From Parcubacteria group bacterium (GTDB taxonomy: Bacteria > Patescibacteriota > Patescibacteriia > UBA2169): DNA of 12,149 nucleotides. Below the pieces are notes generated by a model. That model did no database searches and was not told where the DNA came from. It saw nothing but the letters and a program-made list of their open reading frames with translations. The stretch lies in assembly GCA_016177305.1 (NCBI GenBank), contig JACOVK010000032.1, forward strand, positions 1 through 12,149. The letters run 5' to 3'. This document shows, in pieces, positions 1 to 5,461 of this stretch. Position 1 is the first letter of the stretch, and the number at the start of each line of letters is the position of its first letter. The position numbers and the translations under genes were made by a program.

Positions 1-45
1 ATGCGCAGCGAGGACATGAAATGGGAAGTTTTGTATGACCCGACG

Positions 46-121
46 TGGAGCGCCGTGAGGGAGTTGAACCCCCGACAGTCTCCATAATAGGGATCTGCTC
101 TACCAGCTGAGCTAACGGCGC
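46..121 (-). tRNA. tRNA with unusual anticodon arm, anticodon by position AUU
   Basis: The minus strand folds as a complete class I tRNA of 76 bases including an encoded CCA. The acceptor stem is GCGCCGT pairing with ACGGCGC, with U at the discriminator position. The D arm is GCTC-AGCTGGTA-GAGC, the variable loop is CTGTC, and the T arm is GGGGG-TTCAACT-CCCTC with one G-U pair. The anticodon loop is CTATTAT (plus strand 84-90), which places AUU at positions 34-36, formally Asn (AAU). The anticodon stem GATCC/GGAGA has only three Watson-Crick pairs; the outer two positions are G27-A43 and A28-G42 mismatches. A34 is rare in bacteria outside tRNA-Arg(ACG), and the U discriminator does not suit a usual tRNA-Asn, so the isotype is uncertain and a decaying copy is possible. 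That it is a tRNA gene or recent relic is certain. Confidence 0.88.
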
Positions 122-138
122 TCGTTTATAGCAATAAA

Positions 139-167
139 ACGATAACAAATAAAAGCGGTTTTGGCAA
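139..167 (-). promoter_or_regulatory. Candidate promoter of the tRNA
   Basis: On the minus strand TTGCCA (162-167) and TATCGT (139-144) are 17 bases apart, nine of twelve matches to the sigma-70 consensus. Transcription would begin near 132, about ten bases before the tRNA 5' end. A nearer AT-rich TATAAA (125-130) has no good -35 partner. Inferred from sequence only. Confidence 0.35.
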
Positions 168-206
168 GAGAATTTGGTTGATTTATCTAGGTATTTTAGG
201 TAGGAT
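161..206 (+). promoter_or_regulatory. Candidate promoter(s) of the purine cluster
   Basis: Two overlapping sigma-70-like pairs face purB: TTGGCA (161-166) with TATCTA (184-189), and TTGATT (178-183) with TAGGAT (201-206). Each has a 17-base spacer and eight of twelve consensus matches. Either would give a leader of roughly 100 bases that contains the hairpin at 226-269. A perfect TTGACA at 273-278 lies nearer to purB but has no -10 box at a workable distance. Confidence 0.3.
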
Positions 207-216
207 GACTGTGCCG

Positions 217-270
217 AAAAAAAAGGCCTGCAACAGCTCGCCGGAGGGACCGCGCAAGCTGTTTTAGGCT
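217..270 (-). terminator. Hairpin with minus-strand U8 tract (intrinsic terminator)
   Basis: Arms 226-229 plus 232-238 pair with 257-263 plus 266-269, giving 7 + 4 base pairs separated by a 2x2 internal loop around an 18-base apical region. On the minus strand the stem is followed at once by eight T residues (plus-strand A run 217-224), the classical Rho-independent layout. On the plus strand no T tract follows the stem, so there it would act only as leader structure. No minus-strand gene is seen just to its right; it may shield the tRNA from antisense transcription or end a short unannotated RNA. Confidence 0.6.
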
Positions 271-320
271 CATTGACAATCTAGTTTTTCTCACTCACCC
301 GTTTGGAAGGAGCAGTTGCA

Positions 321-1763
321 ATGGCACACGACACCTGGCAGTCTCCCCTTATGGGGCGTTACGCGTCCAAAGCGATGCAGGGCGTATTCTCGGACAACAT
401 GAAGTTCAGCACTTGGCGCAGGATATGGCTGGAGCTCGCCCGTGCGCAACAGCAACTGGGTGTCACACAGGTCACGGACGAGGCACTCGCACAGATGGAA
501 GTCCACCTCGCCATGACCGACGAGGACTACGAGGTCGTCCGGGTGCTTGAGAAGGCAAACCGACACGACGTGCAATCGCATGCCAACCGGTTCGGCCAGC
601 TCTGTCCGGCAGCGGCGCCCATCATCCACCTCGCTGCCACCAGCATGGAGGTGGATGACAACACATACCTCATTGTGATGCGCGAAGCGCTCGGCATCAT
701 CGCACTGCGCGTCGCCAGGGTGTTGAGCCGACTCGCCCAGTTCGCGCACACCTGGCGAGACCTGCCCACACTGGGATACACCCATTTCCAGCCCGCAGAA
801 CCGGTAACTGTTGGCAAGCGCGGAGTTATGTGGGCGCAGGATCAACTGATGGACCTGCAGGCAATCGAACACCTGCTGGACTGGTTGCCGTTCAGGGGAA
901 TCCAGGGCGCCACGGGCACGCAGAACAGCTTCCTTGACCTCTTCAACGGCGACCGGGAAAAAGTGGTTGAGTTGAACCGGCACGTGACTGCTGCGTTCGG
1001 ATTCAGCCGCCCGCTCAACATTACCGGCCAGACCTATACACGCAAGATAGACACGCGCGTGCTCATGGTACTGGCTGACCTTTGCGCGAGCATGCACAAA
1101 ATGTGCACTGACTTGCGGCTCCTAGCCAACAAGAACGAAATAGAGGAGCCGTTTGAGCCGGGCCAGGTGGGTTCAACCGGTATGCCATGGAAGCAGAATA
1201 ACATGCGTGGAGAGCGCAACTGCGCACTCGATAAAATCCCCGTAGCGCTCCTGTTTGGCGCACTCTTCACGCAAATGACGCAGTGGCTGGAGCGCTCCCT
1301 GGACGACAGCGCCGCCAGGCGCATCTATATCCCGGAAGCGTTCCTGGCAACTGACGGCGCGCTCCTGGTCCTGCAAAACGTAGTTGAGGGCATGACCGTG
1401 TACCCGGCCATGATTCGCCGCAACCTCATGGAGCGCCTGCCGTTCATGGCATCCGGACACATCATCAACGCCATGGTCCGCGCAGGCGGCAGCAGGGAGG
1501 AAACCCACGAGCGCCTGCGTGTACACTCCTGGAATGTCAGCAAGCGAATGAAGGAAGAAGGAATTGGCAATGACTTCTTCGCACAACTCAAGGCTGACCC
1601 GTTTTTCGCGCCGGTGCACGGCACGTTGGACGACATGCTGGAACCGAGCGACTTCATCGGCCGTGCTCCGGAGCAGGTTGACGAGTTCCTCTCTGTGGAA
1701 CTCGAACCTGCGCTTGAGCCGTACAAGGACCAGCTGGAAGAAACCAGCGAACTGCACGTGTAA
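321..1763 (+). CDS. purB: Adenylosuccinate lyase, long (animal/clostridial-type) subfamily
   Basis: PurB removes fumarate from SAICAR to give AICAR and from adenylosuccinate to give AMP, in the cytoplasm as a homotetramer. The 480-residue protein resembles the long subfamily found in animals, yeast and clostridia (about 475-485 residues) more than the shorter E. coli or Bacillus types. It begins SPLMGRYAS and carries RHDVQSH (81-87), IHLAATS (102-108), the catalytic-His motif TLGYTHFQPAE (150-160, His155) and the lyase signature GSTGMPWKQN (284-293) with Ser285, Lys291 and Glu298. The signature deviates from the usual MPYKRNP (here MPWKQNN), and the usual HLGATS is HLAATS. The ATG at 321 is chosen over an in-frame TTG at 303 because AAGGAG (307-312) sits eight bases upstream and the homologous N terminus begins there. 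It is the first gene of purB-purE-purC. Confidence 0.96.
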   Translation: MAHDTWQSPLMGRYASKAMQGVFSDNMKFSTWRRIWLELARAQQQLGVTQVTDEALAQMEVHLAMTDEDYEVVRVLEKANRHDVQSHANRFGQLCPAAAPIIHLAATSMEVDDNTYLIVMREALGIIALRVARVLSRLAQFAHTWRDLPTLGYTHFQPAEPVTVGKRGVMWAQDQLMDLQAIEHLLDWLPFRGIQGATGTQNSFLDLFNGDREKVVELNRHVTAAFGFSRPLNITGQTYTRKIDTRVLMVLADLCASMHKMCTDLRLLANKNEIEEPFEPGQVGSTGMPWKQNNMRGERNCALDKIPVALLFGALFTQMTQWLERSLDDSAARRIYIPEAFLATDGALLVLQNVVEGMTVYPAMIRRNLMERLPFMASGHIINAMVRAGGSREETHERLRVHSWNVSKRMKEEGIGNDFFAQLKADPFFAPVHGTLDDMLEPSDFIGRAPEQVDEFLSVELEPALEPYKDQLEETSELHV

Positions 1764-1794
1764 CCCCGCACCCAACCAAGAGGAGAACCGCACC

Positions 1795-2277
1795 ATGCCA
1801 AACGTACAAGTCGGCATCATCATGGGCTCCACGTCTGACAAGCCCGTGATGGAGAAGGCTGAAGCCATCCTAGACGAACTCGGGATTGGCTACGAGTCGG
1901 TCGTCAGTTCCGCGCACCGGAATCCGGAGCGCACTACTGCGTGGGCACGCGAAGCTGCTGACCGCGGCCTCAAAGTCATCATCGCCGGCGCAGGCCTCTC
2001 TGCCGCGCTTCCTGGTGTTGTGGCAGCGCACACTATCCTGCCCGTGGTCGGCGTGCCCATCGCGTCCGGCGCCCTGAACGGCGTGGACGCGCTCTACAGC
2101 ATCGTGCAGATGCCGCCCGGCATCCCGGTCGCATGCGTGGGCATTGACAACAGCCGCAACGCGGCCCTGCTCGCGGCCGCCATGCTGGCGCTCAACGATC
2201 TGGAAATCGCGACAGCACTTGTGGAGTACCGCGATCAGTGGAACCAACCCGCACCCGAAGAAGGAGGGAAAGCATAG
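1795..2277 (+). CDS. purE: N5-carboxyaminoimidazole ribonucleotide mutase (class I PurE)
   Basis: Class I PurE converts N5-CAIR to CAIR, a step of de novo purine synthesis just before PurC. The 160-residue length is typical for the single-domain enzyme. Family motifs are all visible: GSTSD (11-15, nucleotide phosphate binding), SAHRNP (39-44) with the catalytic His41 of class I enzymes, GAGLSAALPG (65-74), and the C-terminal SIVQMPPGIPV (102-112). The start ATG follows an AGAGGAGA Shine-Dalgarno at 1779-1786, 31 bases after purB. A longer reading frame open from 1564 is only overlap with purB. Class I enzymes normally need PurK to make N5-CAIR; no purK is in the window. The 3' end carries the ribosome site of purC. 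Confidence 0.96.
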   Translation: MPNVQVGIIMGSTSDKPVMEKAEAILDELGIGYESVVSSAHRNPERTTAWAREAADRGLKVIIAGAGLSAALPGVVAAHTILPVVGVPIASGALNGVDALYSIVQMPPGIPVACVGIDNSRNAALLAAAMLALNDLEIATALVEYRDQWNQPAPEEGGKA

Positions 2278-2280
2278 GCC

Positions 2281-3300
2281 ATGCCTACACCCATTCCGAA
2301 AAACGTCGCCGAGTCCGACTTGAGCCGAAAGTTGGCCAAGGAAAAACTCATACGAGTACACCAGGGAAAGGTGCGCGACACCTGGACCCTGCCAAATCAC
2401 CCAGGGCGCCTCCTGCAGGTGGCAACAGACCGCATCAGCATCTTTGATTTCGTGCTGAACGCGAAGGTTCCGCACAAAGGGGAAGTGCTCACCGCCATGA
2501 CCATATTCTGGCTCCAGGAAGTGTTGCGCGGCTTCAGACACCACGTGGAGGAGCGCGGCGGGTTCGTCGATAACTACCTACCCGATACGCTATGCCACAA
2601 CACCGACCTTCAGAGGCGGGCGCTGGTGGTGAAGAAGCTGGACATGCTGCCAGTGGAAGCCATCGTTCGCGGCACGCTCACCGGCTCCGGGTTCAAGAGC
2701 TACCAGAAGGACGGCACGGTCTGCGGCTTCGTGCTCCCCGAAGGTCTGCACGATGGGGACCTGATTCCAGATCCGATGTTCCCCTTGTTCACGCCTACCA
2801 CCAAAGCGGTGGAGGGGCACGATGAGCACATGGATGCCACCGGAGTCATCAATCGGTTTGGCAGGCCAGTCTGCGACCTCTCCCGAGCCGCGTACCTAAT
2901 CGCGTTCACCTACGCTTGGGAGCGCGGAGTCGTAATCGCGGATACCAAGTTCGAATGCAGCCGTGATGCGTTCGGCGACGAGATCATCACGCCAGATTCG
3001 TCCCGGTTCTGGGATCGGGATGAGTGGGAGGCAACCCGAGCTAAGGGTGTTTCCCCTACTCCCTACGACAAGCAGAGTGTCCGCGACTGGGGCAAGGCCA
3101 TCGCCACACCGTTCGAGGGCATCACGGGCATCGGCAATCTCGATCCCGAGAACCCTGAACACGTGGCATTCGTGCACGATCTTGAGGTTCCGTCCGATGT
3201 CCTGGAAGTGGCGGCAAGACGGTATGAAACCATCTTCCGCCGCATCGTCGGCACAGAACTCCGCGGGTTCCAGGGAGTGCATATGCAAGCCAGCGGATGA
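2281..3300 (+). CDS. purC: Phosphoribosylaminoimidazole-succinocarboxamide (SAICAR) synthase
   Basis: PurC joins aspartate to CAIR using ATP to make SAICAR, the substrate of PurB encoded two genes upstream. The protein has 339 residues, nearer to the long yeast ADE1-like form (about 300) than to the roughly 240-residue E. coli form. Visible motifs are GKVRD (29-33), VATDRISIFDF, the PVEAIVRGTLTGSG substrate motif, FTPTTKA, IADTKFE, and DEIITPDSSRFW near the centre, followed by YDKQSVRDW. The start ATG lies three bases after the purE stop; AAGGAGGG at 2261-2268 inside purE is the likely ribosome site, with a rather long 12-base spacing. The C-terminal part after about residue 280 is less conserved in my reading. 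Translation is probably coupled to purE. Confidence 0.95.
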   Translation: MPTPIPKNVAESDLSRKLAKEKLIRVHQGKVRDTWTLPNHPGRLLQVATDRISIFDFVLNAKVPHKGEVLTAMTIFWLQEVLRGFRHHVEERGGFVDNYLPDTLCHNTDLQRRALVVKKLDMLPVEAIVRGTLTGSGFKSYQKDGTVCGFVLPEGLHDGDLIPDPMFPLFTPTTKAVEGHDEHMDATGVINRFGRPVCDLSRAAYLIAFTYAWERGVVIADTKFECSRDAFGDEIITPDSSRFWDRDEWEATRAKGVSPTPYDKQSVRDWGKAIATPFEGITGIGNLDPENPEHVAFVHDLEVPSDVLEVAARRYETIFRRIVGTELRGFQGVHMQASG

Positions 3301-3315
3301 AGAACGCTCAGCCGG

Positions 3316-3618
3316 ATGAAAATCATGAACTTCACCATCCAAAATCCATCCACGCACTCCCGCAACCTCCTGCGCCGCGCTGGCTATGCCCTGCACGCGA
3401 CCCGCGAGGGCAAAGTGAGCTACGTCAAACGGATCCACGGGGATGAGTACCCCCGCTTCCACTTGTATGTTAATAAGGAAGAGCCTGGCACGCTGATGGA
3501 ACTCTCCTTGCATTTGGACGAAAAGCGGCCCTCCTACGAGGGACATACCGCGCACTCCGGGGAATACGAAGGCCCGCTGATAGAGCAGGAGCGGGACCGG
3601 ATTTTTGGGACGCTATAG
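3316..3618 (+). CDS. Conserved-looking small protein of unknown function
   Basis: This 100-residue protein starts 15 bases after purC and is read in the same direction, so it is probably the last gene of the purine cluster. I do not recognise a named family, though its style (MNFTIQNPS near the start, RRAGY, YPRFHLYV, LHLDEKRPSYEG, HSGEYEG) matches small orphan proteins that recur in CPR genomes. It is soluble, with no signal peptide or membrane segment, and rich in charged and aromatic residues with alternating hydrophobic strands, suggesting a small beta fold. Several His residues and an HTAHSGEYEG stretch (about 81-90) might bind a ligand, but this is a guess. ATG 3316 and ATG 3325 are both possible starts; neither has a clear Shine-Dalgarno. 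The stop lies two bases before the large palindrome. Confidence 0.75.
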   Translation: MKIMNFTIQNPSTHSRNLLRRAGYALHATREGKVSYVKRIHGDEYPRFHLYVNKEEPGTLMELSLHLDEKRPSYEGHTAHSGEYEGPLIEQERDRIFGTL

Positions 3619-3619
3619 A

Positions 3620-3716
3620 GGAGCCGTGTGCCCGACAATTCTCCAAGGGAACGCACAGCCGAGTTACGCCTCGGCTGGTGCGGGGTGCTCTTCAGAATTG
3701 GAGGGCACACGGCTCC
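3620..3716. other. 97-base nested palindrome, candidate structured RNA
   Basis: The whole element folds into one long hairpin. P1 is 14 perfect pairs (3620-3633 with 3703-3716). A symmetric GA/GA internal loop (3634-3635, 3701-3702) can form tandem G-A pairs. P2 is seven perfect pairs (CAATTCT 3636-3642 with AGAATTG 3694-3700). An open bubble follows (3643-3652 opposite 3682-3693), then P3 of eleven pairs with one bulged G (3653-3663 with 3670-3681) and a six-base loop TTACGC. There is no T tract after either end, so it is not an ordinary terminator. It fills most of the gap between the orphan gene and dnaB. The closing stem, bubble and apical stem recall 6S RNA in outline, but at 97 bases it is much shorter; a small RNA, a leader element or a DNA-level palindrome are all open. 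Confidence 0.8.
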
Positions 3717-3752
3717 GATACCAATGTGCATCAACTGTGTAAAGCCCGTGAA

Positions 3753-3787
3753 TTCCCTTGTCCCATCAAAACAGATACAATACCTAC
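3753..3787 (+). promoter_or_regulatory. Candidate dnaB promoter giving a leaderless mRNA
   Basis: TACAAT (3776-3781) matches the -10 consensus at five of six positions and ends six bases before the ATG of dnaB, so transcription should start at or next to the start codon. The -35 position (TTCCCT, 3753-3758, 17-base spacer) is weak. No Shine-Dalgarno lies before the ATG, which agrees with a leaderless start. Confidence 0.5.
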
Positions 3788-5128
3788 ATGGCAGAACAAA
3801 GATACAATGTACCCGCCGGTGTGGCGGGCGCCAACACAGCAGAAAAACTGCCCCCGCAGAACCTGGAAGCCGAGCAATCCGTGCTCGGCTCCCTGCTGTT
3901 GAAACAGCTTGAGCTCGTGGGGGGCAGGGAGTATTTGATGGATTTGACCAATGCCGTGCCGAGCGCCGCAAACGTAGGGCACTACGCGCACATCGTGCGC
4001 AAAAAATCAACCCTGCGCAACCTCCTGTACGCGTCCCACCAGATCACGCAGCTCGGGTACGACGAGTCTGATGACGTGGACGCATTGCTGGACCAGGCCG
4101 AGCAGAAGCTGTTCGCCATTTCCCAGCGCTCCTTGCGCCAGAACTTCATCAGCATCAAGTCCGTCCTGCACGACACGTTTGAGCGCATTGAGAAGCTGCA
4201 CCAGGGAGACGGCAGGCTGCGCGGCATCTCCACCGGGTTCTTTGATTTGGATGATAAGCTCTCGGGCTTGCAGGCATCGGATTTGATCGTGATCGCGGCC
4301 CGGCCTTCGGTGGGGAAAACCTCGCTTGCCATGGATTTGGCGCGCCACATGGCGGTTAGCGAGAAAAAATCCGTGGGCATCTTCAGCTTGGAGATGTCCA
4401 AAGAGCAGCTCGTGGACCGCCTGCTGTGCACCCAGGCCGGGGTGGAGCTGTGGCGCATGCGCACCGGCAAGCTCTCCCAGTCCCCCCAGCACGACGACTT
4501 TCCCCGCATCGGGCATGCCATGGGAGAGCTCTCCGAGGCCAACATCTTCATTGATGACGGCGCCAACGTGAACATCATGGAAATCCGCACCAAGGCGCGC
4601 CGGCTCGCCGCGGAACAGGGCTGCGACTGCATCATCGTTGACTACCTGCAGCTCATGGAGGGCCGGTCCAACCGGAACGGCGACAACCGCGTGCAGGAGG
4701 TGGCGGAGATCACCCGCGCCTTGAAATCCATCGCCCGCGAGTTGAATATCCCGGTGGTGGCGCTCTCCCAGCTCTCGCGCGCCGTGGAACAACAGCAGGG
4801 CGCCGCAATCCCGAGGCTCGCGCACTTGCGCGAATCCGGAACCATTGAGCAGGATGCGGACGTGGTGCTCTTCATTTACCGGAAATCCGCGGACCGCAAG
4901 TACCACATAGACGAGCTCTCCGCCGAAGACCGCAACCTCGCGGAAATCCACATCGCAAAGCACCGCAACGGCCCCACGGGCGTGGTAAAGCTCTTCTTCA
5001 ACGAAAAGCTGGTTTCGTTCCAGAACCTCACCAGGCCCGGCTCACGCACGGCTGTTTCGGCTTCCGCTCCCCCTCCGATGCCCGATCCTGGCGCGCTTCC
5101 CGATGAAGTTGACGCGCCTCCCTTCTAA
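3788..5128 (+). CDS. dnaB: Replicative DNA helicase DnaB, N-terminal domain shortened
   Basis: DnaB is the ring-shaped hexameric helicase that unwinds DNA at the replication fork and binds primase. The RecA-like ATPase domain is complete: Walker A ARPSVGKT (171-178), SLEMSKEQ (200-207), Walker B IIVDYLQLM (282-290), VVALSQLSRAVEQ (323-335), and LRESGTIEQDADVVLFIYR (347-365), ending in HRNGPTGVVKLFFNEK. The N-terminal domain starts normally (LPPQNLEAEQSVLGSLLL, 21-38) but then jumps directly to KQLELVGGREYL, where E. coli DnaB has about 50 more residues including the DFY...H..IF and PIDLITL helices. The frame is intact across the join near 3899-3907. ATG 3788 is preferred to a TTG at 3758 because of the promoter position. 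The proline-rich tail (425-446) is probably flexible. No intein is present. Confidence 0.94.
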   Translation: MAEQRYNVPAGVAGANTAEKLPPQNLEAEQSVLGSLLLKQLELVGGREYLMDLTNAVPSAANVGHYAHIVRKKSTLRNLLYASHQITQLGYDESDDVDALLDQAEQKLFAISQRSLRQNFISIKSVLHDTFERIEKLHQGDGRLRGISTGFFDLDDKLSGLQASDLIVIAARPSVGKTSLAMDLARHMAVSEKKSVGIFSLEMSKEQLVDRLLCTQAGVELWRMRTGKLSQSPQHDDFPRIGHAMGELSEANIFIDDGANVNIMEIRTKARRLAAEQGCDCIIVDYLQLMEGRSNRNGDNRVQEVAEITRALKSIARELNIPVVALSQLSRAVEQQQGAAIPRLAHLRESGTIEQDADVVLFIYRKSADRKYHIDELSAEDRNLAEIHIAKHRNGPTGVVKLFFNEKLVSFQNLTRPGSRTAVSASAPPPMPDPGALPDEVDAPPF

Positions 5129-5137
5129 GGGTAGAAT
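5109..5137 (+). promoter_or_regulatory. Near-consensus promoter of ybaB-recR inside dnaB
   Basis: TTGACG (5109-5114) and TAGAAT (5132-5137) are separated by exactly 17 bases, ten of twelve consensus matches. Both boxes overlap the end of dnaB and the gap after it. The -10 box ends six bases before the ybaB ATG, predicting a leaderless transcript. Confidence 0.7.
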
Positions 5138-5143
5138 CAAGGC

Positions 5144-5446
5144 ATGTTCAACAAGCTCAAACAGTTCAAAGAACTGCGCTCGCAGGCAAAAACGCTCCAG
5201 AATGCGCTCAAAGAAGAAACCGTTTCAGTGGAAAACAGCGGAGTCAAGATTACCATGGACGGCAACCAGGAAATCACTGCTGTTGACGTAAGCCCGTCTC
5301 TGCTTTCCCCGGAAAAAAAGCAGGATCTTGAACGCGCCATCAAAGTTGCTTCCACCTCGGCCATAGAAAAAACAAAGCGCATCATGGCAAAAAAGATGCA
5401 AACAATGGGAGGATTTGACCAGTTTGGCTTAGGCAACAAGCAGTAA
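5144..5446 (+). CDS. ybaB: YbaB/EbfC family nucleoid-associated protein
   Basis: YbaB/EbfC proteins are small homodimeric DNA-binding proteins that decorate the nucleoid and are commonly encoded just before recR. The product is 100 residues, the usual size. It has an N-terminal helix with a heptad-like pattern (MFNKLKQFKELRSQAKTLQ), a central beta sheet containing VKITMDGNQEITAVDVSP (about 34-51), the conserved LLSPEKKQDLE stretch and a C-terminal helix with AIEKTKRIMAKKM. A glycine-rich tail (GGFDQFGLGNKQ) is also typical. In other bacteria the gene usually follows dnaX; here it follows dnaB by 15 bases. It has no convincing Shine-Dalgarno (only AAGG next to the ATG), which fits the leaderless promoter directly upstream. 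recR follows after 15 bases. Confidence 0.93.
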   Translation: MFNKLKQFKELRSQAKTLQNALKEETVSVENSGVKITMDGNQEITAVDVSPSLLSPEKKQDLERAIKVASTSAIEKTKRIMAKKMQTMGGFDQFGLGNKQ

Positions 5447-5461
5447 CCCACAAGGAGCTCC

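Noticed and set aside
1..45. Possible start of a minus-strand gene (ATG at 14-16) downstream of the tRNA
   Set aside because: Only five codons are visible and there is no ribosome site.
242..254. Sequence resembling the T-box motif (GGAGGGACCGCG compared with GGGUGGNACCGCG) in the purB leader
   Set aside because: It lies in the apical loop of another hairpin, there is no room for a stem I with specifier loop, no terminator follows on the plus strand, and T-boxes control tRNA-synthetase or amino-acid genes rather than purines.
273..278. Perfect TTGACA before purB
   Set aside because: No acceptable -10 box 15-19 bases downstream; the region there is CACCCG-like.
291..1097. 268-codon open frame on the minus strand opposite purB
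   Set aside because: It is an antisense shadow of a clear enzyme gene, with no domain pattern and no ribosome site.
3298..3300. TGA recoding as glycine
   Set aside because: TGA ends purC, map and DUF192 at the normal protein ends and no in-frame TGA is needed inside any conserved gene.
3620..3716. Reading the palindrome as 4.5S/SRP RNA, an integron attC site, or a terminator
   Set aside because: No GNRA loop with the SRP asymmetric core on either strand, no AAC/GTT boxes at the ends, and no T tract after the stem.
3788..5128. Intein in DnaB
   Set aside because: DnaB often hosts inteins, but all ATPase motifs are continuous here with no Cys/Ser...His-Asn splicing block; the length change is a loss, not a gain.
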